From positions 5,739,658 through 5,803,657 of the forward strand of contig NW_009799179.1 of NCBI RefSeq assembly GCF_000213175.1: 64,000 nt of DNA, read 5' to 3'. The notes under the pieces were generated by a model. It saw only the letters and a list, made by a program, of their open reading frames with translations, ran no database searches and was not told where the DNA came from. The translations under genes and the position numbers were made by a program. This stretch comes from Neurospora tetrasperma FGSC 2508. Its lineage: Eukaryota > Ascomycota > Sordariomycetes > Sordariales > Sordariaceae. Positions 1 to 10,725 of this stretch are shown here, in pieces (position 1 is the first letter of the stretch; every line of letters starts with the position of its first letter).

Positions 1-2
1 CT

Positions 3-2116
3 CCGGCGCCGTCCCGTCAAAATGCTTCCTTCCCGCCATCCAATCAAGCTCCTATGGCCAATGCCAGGGCCGCAGTTGAACCCGAGTCCAAGTCTCTTTT
101 CGATGAAAGCCCGGAAGACGGTGATGCTGTCAAAGAGGATGAGTTCAAAGAAGGAGGATATGGCTGGTTCGTCTCGTCTCGCTATACCCATAACATTTTC
201 ATACCCTTCTTGTTACTGATGTTCATTGTATATAGGGTGGTAGTCTTCGGCGTATGGCTTGTGAATATGCATACGTGGGGGCTCATCTCGGTAGGCCTTT
301 CTCCCTGCGCTTTCCCACCACAAGTGAAGGAAAATTGCTGACTCAGTCATACACCATATAGTCCTATGCCATCTTCTTAGCCTACTACTTGCGATCCGGC
401 TCAATCATAGGGGCTTCCCCTCTTTTCTTCGCCTTTATTGGCGGTCTTTCTACGTCGATGGGTGGGCTACTCTATGTCACCAAAGACCTTCCTTCAAGCA
501 AGGTGATGTATCTAGTCTCCGCTAACACTCGCTTATGTTCTCTTCTGTAGCTCTTCTCGTGTCGCCCCTTGCCACTTACAGTATCAAGACTCTGGGGACT
601 AGGATCACGCTCTTCATAGGTGCTGTCTTCGAAGCGTAAGTCAACCTTAACTAACTTGTGTTTCCCTTTGTTCCACAACGTACCCCAGTAGTTGACCTTT
701 GTACTAATCGTGTCTTGTACAGCGGCTCATTCATCGGCGCCTCCTTTTCTACCCATGCGTGGCAGCTTCTTCTGAGCCAGGGCGTCTGCTTTGGCCTTGG
801 TATGGGTTTCTGCTTCACAGCTACCGTCGGTATTGTCCCGCAATGGTTCACCAAGCGGCGATCTTTCGCCAATGCCCTGGCAACAGGCGGTTCCGGATTC
901 GGTGGTCTCACCTACGCTCTGGGAGCGAACGCCATGATCACAAATCTCGGGTTGGAATGGGCATTCCGCATCCTGGCCATCACCTGCTTCACCGTGAACG
1001 GCTGCGTCAGTCTGATCATCAAAGATCGTAACAAGGCCGTCGGGGCCAAGCATATAGCTTTCCACAAGGATCTCTTCTTCCAGCCAGAGTATTGGCTCTT
1101 CGTCGGCTGGGGATTCTTTGGTATCATCGGCTACATCATCGTCGTCTTCTCCATTGCAGACTTTGCCCTACAGGCTGGCTTCACTAGCGATCAAGCATCG
1201 TTGGCGTCGGCCATGTTCAATTGTAAGCGTCGCCCATTTTCCTCGCGCTGAAAGTATGGCAAGCAGCGTCTCAGTCTTGTTCATCCACGCTAACCATTTC
1301 ATCTCATTTCAGTATCCCAAGCGCTTGGCAGACCTGCAATTGGCCTCCTCAGCGATAGGCTAGGAAAGATGAACGTCGCTGGAATAGGGACTCTTATTGC
1401 CAGTGTAGTCGCCTTCTTTTTGTGGATCTTCGCCGGCAAATACTTCGCCGGGCTCATCATCTACGCGCTCTTTGGCGCGGTAGCCGGCATCATTTGGCCA
1501 TGCGTGGGGCCTGTAGGAGCGGAGGTTGTTGGTATACAGCTATTGCCCGCAGGTAAGTGACCCCATTCATACGTGTACGAGCAATACCCATCTCCTTTGA
1601 AAGACTAACGTTGTGGACTACAGCTCTTTCTCTGTACTGGATTGGCCTTGTTTTTCCTGCGACTTTGTAAGTATTACCCTTGATCGTTGTATTGTCCAAA
1701 AGAGGTTTGTCGGCTAACGGACCTTGTACACTACAGTGCCGAGGTGATCGGACTGAGTCTCAAGCGGGAGATGGTTGGAGCAGGCGTATATTTGAATGTG
1801 CAGGTGTTCACTGGTTTCATGTTCTTTGCATCCTTCTTGTCCAGTAAGTATACATATCAACTCTTCCGTCTACCTCACCGAATACCCATGGATTTACTAA
1901 TCATGCCTTCTCGATGCAGTGTGGCTCCTAAGAAGCTGGAAACTCCGTCAAATGGAATATCTCGGCTTGTACGAAAAGGGGCAGGAGGCGGCCATTCATA
2001 ATGTCGCTGTCATTCATCCCAACGAAGAAAGCAAGCATGAGGTGGTTTCTACCAGGAGACAACAAAACATTGTTGTCTCATACATAACGAACATGTTTGT
2101 CATGAAGCGTCTATAA
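3..2116 (+). CDS. MFS monocarboxylate-type permease (5' partial)
   Basis: Plasma-membrane transporter of the major facilitator superfamily, monocarboxylate-porter-like branch common in fungi; substrate unknown. I read nine exons: 3-166, 236-290, 362-461, 551-635, 723-1222, 1313-1552, 1624-1666, 1737-1843, 1920-2116, all with GT..AG introns. Spliced, they give the family's GGYGWVVVFGVW opening (TM1), the stretch GIVPQWFTKRRSFANALATG with the family's basic loop, RNKAVG before the central cytoplasmic loop, and GRPAIGLLSDRLG in the second half. About 12 membrane segments are expected. From the ATG at 54 the protein has 479 residues. The frame is open upstream to base 3, so the true start may lie outside the window and the cytoplasmic N-terminus may be longer. 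The C-terminal tail (after LLRSWKLRQMEYL) is hydrophilic. The family call is firm; the substrate is not. Confidence 0.85.
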
Positions 2117-2352
2117 CTTCATATGCGGTTCGTCCGACAAGGAATCGTGTATAGATGCTCCCCTTTAATACAACATCCTTCCATGTCATTACGATGATGG
2201 TAATGAAATATATAGCCCATCATGTCTCAACTTGAATTTAGGAAAAGAAAAATGGTTTTTTTTTTTTTTTTTTTTTTTCCTAGCTTTTTGCCTCATTTTT
2301 GCTTGACATCATCTGGCAACGTTTTGAACAATCACCCGCAAAAACTATCAAT
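2117..2352. other. short convergent intergenic region
   Basis: This spacer separates the stop codons of the permease (+) and the synthetase fusion (-), so both 3' ends lie here. It contains a run of about 23 T at 2256-2278. No gene is seen. Confidence 0.6.
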
Positions 2353-4989
2353 CTACTTGCGAGACAACTCGATCGCCTTGGCCGCCGCCACCTCAAAATC
2401 ATCAAACGCATAAAGCGGCAGCTGACTATCCGCAATGATCTTCTGTCCCTCCGTCTCGTTCGTACCCCTGATTCTCACCACAACCGGAACCGTAAGCGAC
2501 AGCTCCTTAAAGGCCATAATGATGCCGTGGGCAATCATATCACCCCGCGTCAGTCCTCCAAAGATATTCACAAATACCACACGCACGCGCGGGTCCTGCA
2601 ATATGATCATAAAGCTTTCTTTCACCGTCTCACTCGTAGCTTTGCCGCCTGTGTCCAAGAAGTTGGCCGCCTTCCCGCCCGCGTCCGCAAGAGCGTCGAC
2701 CGTGTTCATGGCCAGCCCGGCCCCGTTCACCAGCGTCCCGATGGTCGCGTCCTCCCCGGGCAGCTTGATGTACACGATGCCGCTCCGTTCCGCCTTGACC
2801 TCGGCCGGCTCATCGGTAGCGCGGACATACATAGCCTTGATCTTGTCCGGAGGCGTGCCGTTGCGGAAGGTGGCTTGATCGAAGGCAAAGCGGGCGTGAA
2901 CGAATTTTATTTCTCTGAGTCGCTCGACGATGTGCGTCGTCAGGAGGAGTCCCTCCTTTTCATAGAACAGAGTGGTCAAGGTCTCGATGAGCCGCCGGAG
3001 TGAGTCGACCGCGCTGTCTCCCTTGTTGCTCAGCTGGAGGTAGCTCGCGAGCCGTTCGATGGCCAGTTCGTCGGGTCCCCGGCGGTAGTCGAACGGAAAG
3101 CTCTTGACCGGCGCGGAGGTGCGCTGGGCCCCTTCCATCCAGTCTTCGATAGAAGGGGCGACCAGGATGGCAGGAGATCGTGCTGAGCGATCGATGCCGA
3201 CGGCTAGAAGGCGGCGGGTACCATGGCCGGAATAGGGGCCGCAGTTTATCCCGCCGCGGGCGCGGAGCTCATCAAAGCATTGGTTTACATCGAGATATAT
3301 ACTCCGTCGTTGTTGATACTGCTGCTTGTTATGGACAGATAGACTGGCCGCGGGAGAACGCCGTCCGGGTCCTCTCATAAAGTGAAGCTGACGCCTTTGC
3401 ATGCCAGTCGCGAAAGGTTGGGATCTGCTCGTCGTGCCGGACCCAGTTGTGCCTTCTCGCAACTTTGTCTTTAGAGTATCGCCTATTTTGGCTGGGTGAT
3501 TAACCAGGGTCACACCAGCTTCCTCGAGTGCTGCGATCTTCGCCTTTGCAGTAGGTTCTCCAAGGAACGTAAAAGCACCGGCATGCCCCATTATGCGGCC
3601 CGGTGCCTCATTTACGCCGGCTATAAGACCAATAATCGGCCTGTCAAGTACCATGTTAGCCATTTCACAACAGACCCAGTACATGGCGGCGAAGATTTAG
3701 TAGGCTGTATGACATACTTGGGAGATTTACTACGAGAGTAGTATTCTTTGATCCAAGCTGCAGCCTCGAGCTCTCCCATTCCACCGATCTCACCAATCAA
3801 AGCGATGGCTTCAGTGTCTGGATCTTTCTCAAGGACACTCAACGCTTCTACCATGTCCGTTCCAGGTACCATGTCGCCGCCCACGCCTATGCACAGACTC
3901 TGTCCAAGCCCGGCCCTGGTGGTTGATGCAACAGCTGCAAAGTAAGCAGTGATTAGTATGAGATGAGCACCCATATTGGGGGATGACTTCAGAGACACCT
4001 TGGGAAAGGGAGAGTACTGCCTACTTTCGTAACTCAAAGTGCCTGATTTGGCTACAATACCCACCCGCCCTGGCGAAAAGCATGGCAATGGTTGGAACCC
4101 TATCAAGGAAGATATTGACATGTTAGTCTTTACCTTTACCAGGGACACAAGTCCCACCCACGATATGCTGTATGTAGGCGGTCGAGACTACTTGCTTACC
4201 TACTCGACACTTCCCTACAGCCGAAATGATGCCGGGAGAGTTAGGACCGACAAGTCTAGACTTGGACTGAGTCTTGAGCATGGAGTGGATCTAGACATAC
4301 AAGTGTCAGTATATGAGGGCCGAGCGTAATTGGGCCTCTTGTGCGAGGAGCTTACTCTGAGCATGTCGTGAACTGGAATATGCTCGGCGACAGCGACTAT
4401 AAGTGGTACTTCGGCTTCGATGGCCTCTTCGATAGCCCCGGGGGCCTGATGGGCGGCAACATAGATGCCTGTTGCGTCCGGCTTGAGATGCTCCATGGCC
4501 TATAAGCCCAATGTTAGCTCTTTCGGGGTTCTAGAATTGGATGAAAGGCTTGACCAGGACGTAGAGAGCTGGCTGTCGGTTCCATTTCTAACCTGGCGTA
4601 CGGAAGGTAGCACGGGAAGGCCGAGATGCTCTCCGGTGCGGCCCGGGATCACACCACCGACTATCTTGGTCCCCCATGCTAAAGAGTCCTTAGCATTTGC
4701 TGTGGCCTAAAAGTCCCGCTCCATGTTAGCTTGGGTGTACATAGGAGATATTCATGAAGGAATGGCAGGGTGATCAAACCTGTTTTCCTGTAAAGCCCTG
4801 AAAAATCACGCGCGTGTTGCTGTTGATCCGAAGAAACGGCAGAGTGTCTGCATATGAGCCATGTAGTGGTTGGCAGGTGGTGAAGAAACGTCGGCTGCTT
4901 GTAGGCATTTGTAGCCTACAAGCCCATTGGCTTCGAAGGCTGTGTACGGGCGAGTAATGCCTAGCGTGTTGATACATAGAGGTAGCCAT
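2353..4989 (-). CDS. Succinyl-CoA synthetase alpha-beta fusion protein, mitochondrial
   Basis: Seven exons (4780-4989, 4593-4706, 4356-4499, 4200-4290, 4025-4099, 3718-3934, 2353-3640) give 712 residues. I chose the ATG at 4989 because it yields a basic, acid-poor presequence ending in SSRRFFTT, a typical mitochondrial cleavage site. Residues about 35-345 are a full SCS alpha subunit: CoA-binding fold ([20 protein letters not shown]), SGTLSYE, and RIMGHAGAF holding the phospho-histidine. A basic linker (about 345-393) follows. Residues about 394-712 resemble the beta subunit, and its CoA-ligase half is good ([27 protein letters not shown]). The ATP-grasp half is reduced: the lysine-rich nucleotide-binding stretch is absent, and the EINP and DAK positions read THIVE and HAR. 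The normal enzyme makes succinyl-CoA in the TCA cycle from separate subunits. Here I infer a diverged paralogue whose nucleotide step is doubtful. The gene lies downstream of cox19 on the same strand. Confidence 0.82.
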
Positions 4990-5716
4990 GTTGATTTGGT
5001 TTATCACCACTGGCGGCCGTGATGCAGGGGATTCTGGGAATATCTGTGCAAGTTGCAGAAACCAACCAGGCACAATGGATTAGTACTGTAGTACTTTCGA
5101 CTCAGTAGGCGACTACCTCTAGGTATGTTGGACGGTTGCCGTGATGTAAGGGTGTGGTCTGATGAAGCTGAGATGTCACAAGTGGGATGATAGAGTAGCC
5201 AAGGTTCGCACTTGATGACAATAAGTAGGCATCGAACTCCAAAGAACGGCAAGACCGTTTTGAAGATTTTGCTATCCAAACGCCATGTTAGGAAGATGGA
5301 GAAGCAGGAAAGACCATCTTTACTTGCACGCGCAGTGCTTCTAAATGTGAATCCAGCTTTCCAGGGGACATCTATGGAGCTTCAACCTGCACCTTGTCTT
5401 GCTATTCCTCTCTTTCAGTAGGGCGAATGAATGCGGCCAACTCGGTAGCGGATTTGTGAAACGGTAAACTCGGAGCCGTGACGGTGATGGTCCCCGCGCC
5501 TAGGGATGGGATCGACAAGAAGGTATGCCTCCGCACAAAGGGTTGGCGCTAGCTGGTGGCAGGGGTAACAGGTGTTTGTGGTGCAACTTGCAAGCTCTTG
5601 ACAAGACAGACGATTTGAGAAATGGAAGGAGACGTCGGCAAAGGCCAAAGATGTGATTTTTTTTTCCTTTTCCCCCATACATGTCATCAAGCAACGCTGG
5701 TTACAACTCAAGCCTC
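4990..5716. other. intergenic region between cox19 and the synthetase fusion
   Basis: About 730 bases hold the presumed promoter and 5' leader of the minus-strand synthetase gene and the 3' end of cox19. Open frames here are short, overlap on both strands and show no family resemblance. I see no gene. Confidence 0.5.
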
Positions 5717-6236
5717 TCACCACCGTAACTCTCCCTTCACGCCCTTTTCAGCCTCAGCGGCCGGCTTGGGCGTACTTGATGGTTCGTTTTCCTTGAAGCC
5801 TAGGTTTTTGAAATCATCTTTGGCCATCAAGTTGCTTAATATCGCATGGTTAGCGCGGGACCAGACAGAGACATTCGGGGAGATGTAGCTGCCACCCACC
5901 GTTCCATGCGGCATGCGAGATAGGCCTTTGCCAGCGATCGACACTCATCTTCGTTGACTCCCTTGACCCTCTTGATGCAGGCAAGGTAGGTTGTCATGAC
6001 GTGTTTGCATTCTCCTGGAGGGCAAAGTATGAGTGAGAGCCGAGACCAGTGTATATACATGCATTGGCTGCTGAGCCTTACCGTCATGATCCAGGGGAAA
6101 GCTGCCTCTCTGGGGCCTTGAGGTGTTGTTGGTCAGTTGGACAAGCCTTCAGGGTAGAACATTGCATTCTGGGCTCGTGGACTTACGGCGTGGGTTTTGT
6201 TGTTGGCAAGGCACCGGGACTTCCAAAGGTACTCAT
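5717..6236 (-). CDS. cox19: Cytochrome c oxidase assembly protein Cox19
   Basis: Small twin-CX9C protein of the mitochondrial intermembrane space, needed for copper delivery and assembly of cytochrome c oxidase. Four exons (6187-6236, 6082-6116, 5900-6014, 5717-5834) encode 105 residues, about the usual fungal length. The protein starts MSTFGSPGALPTTKPTPP, followed by the conserved QRGSFPLDHDGEC block. The two CX9C helices are C31..C41 (CKHVMTTYLAC) and C53..C63 (CRSLAKAYLAC), substrates for Mia40-driven disulfide formation. The family signature RNLMAKDDFKNLGF follows at 67-80, then a short variable acidic tail. The ATG is fixed by MSTFG, the usual Cox19 start. The gene is transcribed away from dnm1 and shares its 1.8-kb upstream region with it. 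Identification is firm. Confidence 0.95.
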
Positions 6237-8032
6237 ATTGCAAAGCCGGTGACGGTGATGAACTGCCGCAAAGTTGGTAGTCAAACGAAACCAGGGCAGG
6301 GTATTTTGGTTTTTGTTTAGCTTAGGTAGGTAGAGGTAGCTTTTACCAAGTTTTGGGTTCCCCCCTCTGTGGTTTTCCTCCTCTTGCAGGGCGTTCGCAG
6401 CTGGGGATCGATTCGAGGTGTGCGACTGCCCGCTGGAGTCTTGACTGCGGATGAAGTGCCCCTGGAAATCGGCATTCCAGCACGGTCTCAGCTACCTGGA
6501 CCCTAACGTAGCAGGCTCCCGAAATGCCTGCCTACGGGGTAAGCTTTGTTAGTGCAGCTGAGCAAGCGCTGAATGGGACTGAAGGCCAGGGGCATTATGC
6601 CCGGGTTCGGTTTTACCGGAAGGTGGCAGCACGGAGGTTACAGATTACTGCGCAGGTAGGTACCTAGGGTGGATAGTGGATCGTGGACGGAGACACGCTC
6701 GGGACCATAGAGCTACGGTACGAACGAAGTCGTCTTGATGTCCATGGGGAACTATAAAGGACTTTCTGCATGCATCCCGGAAAAAGACTCCGATGTTCAG
6801 ATCGGCAGGCCAGCGACATGTGCTGAGTGGACGACCTCCGAAGGTCCCGTCTCTCGCTCCGCCCTCCGTCCACCGTTGTCTGAGCCCGCGGTCCGCAGCC
6901 CGGCCGGGAGCCAAGAACTTCGGATCAACGGACAAGCCAGATGACGCACCGTGTCATGCCTGCTCATCACCGCCATCCCGCCTTCCGCCGTCCCCGCTGT
7001 CGAATTTCAACCTCTATACCTATAGTGTAGTGGTGTAGTGGACAATGTACATAAGAGGTGCTTCTCTGCCGTGTGGAGCCGTGGCAGTTGAGCTTCAAAT
7101 TCTGAACTGTTCTTTGAGCCGCCGAGAGCCAGTCACAGACCCCGGTGTGTTGTCGGGTACGCAGGTCAACGTACCGGTTGCATGAAGGCCTGGAAACCTG
7201 TTCATCAGGCCGGGTCGGGTTCGATTTGCCCGGGTGCAGGCGCGACGACAACGCATCAAGGGAACTGCCCCCTTCGAGCGAGGTTTTAAACTTTTGACGA
7301 CCAAGTGAAAGTGGGGACGTGGAACTTGACCCGAGGGGACCACGGACCGACCCCTCCCTCTCCCTCACTGTGTCGAGTAAATGGGTGGGTTTGCAACGCT
7401 TTGGATTCTGGAAGCGCGCCCCCTCCCCCCCCGGGGTTATAGATTTTTGGCATCCACATCGACGTCCACATCCACATCCACACTCACCATCGAGGCGCCG
7501 CGACAACTACTGAGGGCATCCCTCATCGCTTCAGGTTTCGAGCTGTCTGTGTGCTGCCTTGAACTCGTTGTACGTATCGGCTGCACTTGGATAGATCATC
7601 GATCGCCTCGTGCCTTGTCCCGCCAGTAGCCAGCAACAGGCAACACAAGTTTCTTGGTTGTAAACTCTTTTCCCGTCCTGAAGGCGATCCGCTTGATCCA
7701 AACCACCTGCCCGACTCGGGTTCTGTCGCCAGCCTCTTCTCCTGCCACCCGCCCGCACAGCCGCCAACCACCTAGCACTCATCTTGTATTTACCAATTTT
7801 CTCAATCGACGAGACCATCGACCCTCAGATAAACCCGGGAGCCCACTTGCCCCCATACACCCACCCGGTCCCGTGCGACCGCCCGAATCGTGACCTCGTC
7901 CTGCCCGACCTCGGGCCCGTTTTCAAACTTCCGTCTTGCGCTCAACTCCGGCTTCCGCCCGCCTTCTCGCCTGCGTTTGCGCTTTCTAAACGCGACCGAT
8001 CTTCTCGGCTTTTTCCCCGCTCAACCGTCATC
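6237..8032. other. 1.8-kb divergent promoter region of cox19 and dnm1
   Basis: No gene is supported here; long frames on the two strands overlap one another and have low-complexity products. The segment holds AGGTAGGTA/GGTACCTA-type motifs near 6321-6337 and 6653-6668, and a short CCACATC-rich tract at about 7450-7485. Close to dnm1 it becomes pyrimidine-rich (7690-8030), as is usual for fungal 5' leaders. Confidence 0.5.
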
Positions 8033-10725
8033 ATGGCTGCTCTCGGTGACGATCTGCTGGGCGTTGTCAACAAGTTGCAAGACTTGGTTTTCAACACTAT
8101 CGGCAACGATTCCCTGGATCTGCCCCAAATCGTACGCAATACCCGCCCACCACCTTCACCTGTCCGCTCCATGCTCGCAACCGCTCCTTGCCCCATCGTC
8201 CTTCTTTCCCCTTCCTTTTCCGCCACCAGGCTGCTGACGACCCCTGCTCTCCATCACAGGTTGTCGTTGGATCCCAGTCCGCTGGAAAGTCGTCCGTCCT
8301 CGAGAACATTGTCGGTCGCGACTTTCTTCCCCGCGGCAGTGGAATCGTTACTCGGAGACCCCTCATTCTTCAGCTGATAAACGTCCCCGCCGACGACGAC
8401 GCCGAAGATGCAACCCATCCCAGCTACAGGAACCCCAATGCTGCTGGCCGCAACGAGTGGGCAGAGTTTCACCACATTCCCAATCGGAGATTCACCGATT
8501 TTGGCGACGTCAAGCGCGAAATCGAAAATGAGACCGCGCGAGTTGCGGGTACCAACAAGGGAATTAACCGCCAGCCCATCAACCTAAAGATTTTCTCTCC
8601 CCACGTTTTGAACCTAACGCTCGTTGATTTGCCTGGTCTCACAAAGGTACGCCGCTTTGAAGCTCTGGTGAACATGCCGTCATAACATGGTCTAACGTAT
8701 ATCCGTGCAGGTTCCCATTGGAGACCAGCCCACAGACATAGAGAAGCAGACGCGCAACCTCATCTCCGAGTACATTGCAAAGCCCAACAGTATTGTCTTG
8801 GCTGTCTCGCCCGCTAACGTCGACATTGTGAACTCGGAGGCCTTGAAGCTTGCCAGGCATGTCGATCCCATGGGTAGGAGGACCATTGGTGTTCTCACAA
8901 AGGTCGATCTCATGGATCACGGAACAAATGCCCTGGACATACTGTCTGGCCGGGTCTACCCGCTCAAGCTTGGTTGGATTGGCGTGGTAAACAGATCGCA
9001 GCAGGATATTCAGGGCAACAAGCCCATGGAAGAGGCCTTGAGGTCCGAGTCCGAGTTCTTCAGGCATCATCCCGCGTATCGAAACATCTCCACCCGTTGC
9101 GGAACTCAGTTCCTCGCCAGGACCCTCAACACCACCTTGATGGCTCACATTCGCGAACGCCTGCCAGACATCAAGGCTCGTCTTAACACCTTGATGGGTC
9201 AAACCCAGCAGGAACTGGCAAGCTACGGGGACATGCACTTCAGTGGCAAGGAGCACCGAGGTTCTCTTATTCTGCAGCTCATGACCAGGTTTGCGTCATC
9301 TTTCATCGCGTCCATTGACGGTACCTCGACGGAAATCTCGACAAAAGAACTCTGTGGCGGTGCTCGTATCTACTACATTTTCAACTCGGTTTTTGGAAGC
9401 TCTCTGGAATCGATCGACCCCACTTCCAATTTAACCGCCCTCGATATCCGGACCGCGATTCGCAACTCGACTGGTCCCCGGCCTAGTTTGTTTGTGCCTG
9501 AGATGGCCTTCGATCTCCTTGTCAAGCCCCAGATCAAGCTTCTTGAGCCACCCAGTCAGCGCTGCGTAGAGTTGGTATATGAGGAGCTCATCAAGATCTG
9601 CCACACTTGTGGCTCGACCGAGCTATCGAGGTTTCCCAGGCTGCAAGCCAAGCTCATCGAAGTTGTTTCTGACTTGCTTAGGGAACGGTTGGGTCCCGCG
9701 TCCAACTATGTCGAGTCGCTAATTTCCATCCAGAGGGCTTACATCAACACTAACCACCCCAACTTCCTCGGTGCGGCTGCAGCAATGAGCCACGTTGTGA
9801 GCAATAAGCAGGAGAGAGAGAGGAAACGTCTGATTCAAGAGGAGCGCGAAAGACGTGAACGGAGACGGCTGAAGGAGCTTGGTACGAATGCCACCGAGAC
9901 CCCTATTGAAGGGGAAGAAGAAAGTACTACCCTGGAAAAGACGGACAACGTCCACGTGCGCAAAACCGCTGGAAAGGGTGCCCGCAGCATGTCTCCGGCT
10001 GTCCGGGAGAACGGCCCCGGCAGCATTGCAAGCGCTTTGAACGGAGCCAGATCGAATTCTCCTTCTCGCTTTAACGGAGGGCAAGGCGTGGGTAATGCCA
10101 AGGAGTCCTTTCTGAACTATTTTTTTGGCAAAGACGGAGCCATTGTTCCCGGTCCTTCAAACAGCGGCAACATTGGACGCCATGTCAACCAGGCCATGGA
10201 GCCTACATTTAGCCAAAGCATGAGACGCCCAGACGACAGACAGGTGCGAGCGCCCGCTCAGTCGATAAAAGTGGATGATGACATGGACTATGTCGGCAAT
10301 GCGAAGGGCACTGAGCTTGTGAGTTGGCCATATTCGCTTTAAGTCTCTTGCTTTCTTTTTTTTTTTTTTTTTTTTTTTTTTGTGCGGCCTATGCTAACAA
10401 CTTTCTGATGCAGAGCAATGACGGCGAGCCGGCCATGACAGATCGCGAGGCTATGGAAGCCGAGCTGATCCGGGCTTTGATCAGCTCCTACTTCAACATT
10501 GTGCGCGAAAGCATCGCAGATCAGGTGCCCAAGGCGATCATGCATTTACTAGTCAACCACTGCAAGGATGTTGTTCAAAACCGCCTTGTTAGCGAACTTT
10601 ACAAGGAGACGCTGTTTGAGGAGCTGCTTTATGAGGATGATGCAGTGAAAAAGGAGCGGGAGAAGTGCGAAAAGTTGCTCCAGACATATCGGGAGGCGGC
10701 CAAGATCATTGGTGAGGTTGTATAA
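8033..10725 (+). CDS. dnm1: Dynamin-related GTPase Dnm1 (mitochondrial/peroxisomal fission)
   Basis: Large GTPase that polymerises around mitochondria and peroxisomes and drives their division, recruited by Fis1/Mdv1-type adaptors. Four exons (8033-8131, 8260-8646, 8711-10318, 10414-10725) give 801 residues, the usual Dnm1 length. The GTPase domain shows G1 GSQSAGKSS (about 37-45), G2 [10 protein letters not shown] (57-66), G3 DLPG (about 156) and G4 TKVD (about 225). The middle/stalk domain follows (to about 590), then a basic, low-complexity insert B ([19 protein letters not shown] and a Ser/Pro region). The GTPase effector domain is in the last exon ([20 protein letters not shown] to the stop). 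There is no PH or proline-rich domain. The start [20 protein letters not shown] and the fission-type insert favour Dnm1 over Vps1. Intron 3 contains a T-run of about 26 (10356-10381). Identification is firm. Confidence 0.95.

Noticed and set aside
2256-2278. T-runs (also 10356-10381) as signs of reverse-transcribed insertion
   Set aside because: No flanking duplications; they lie in an intergenic spacer and an intron, where homopolymers are common.
5415-5888. overlapping frames between cox19 and the synthetase fusion
   Set aside because: Part shadows the last cox19 exon, the rest has no protein character.
7195-7225. tRNA B-box-like GGGTTCGATTTGCCC
   Set aside because: No A box at the right distance and no cloverleaf could be drawn.
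6967-7506. 179-codon minus-strand frame and its plus-strand partners
   Set aside because: Low-complexity product (Gly/Cys/Arg runs from the CCACATC tract) and competing frames on both strands.
8033-10725. Vps1 rather than Dnm1
   Set aside because: The N-terminus, insert B and length fit the fission dynamin; Vps1 of moulds usually starts with a different, shorter leader.
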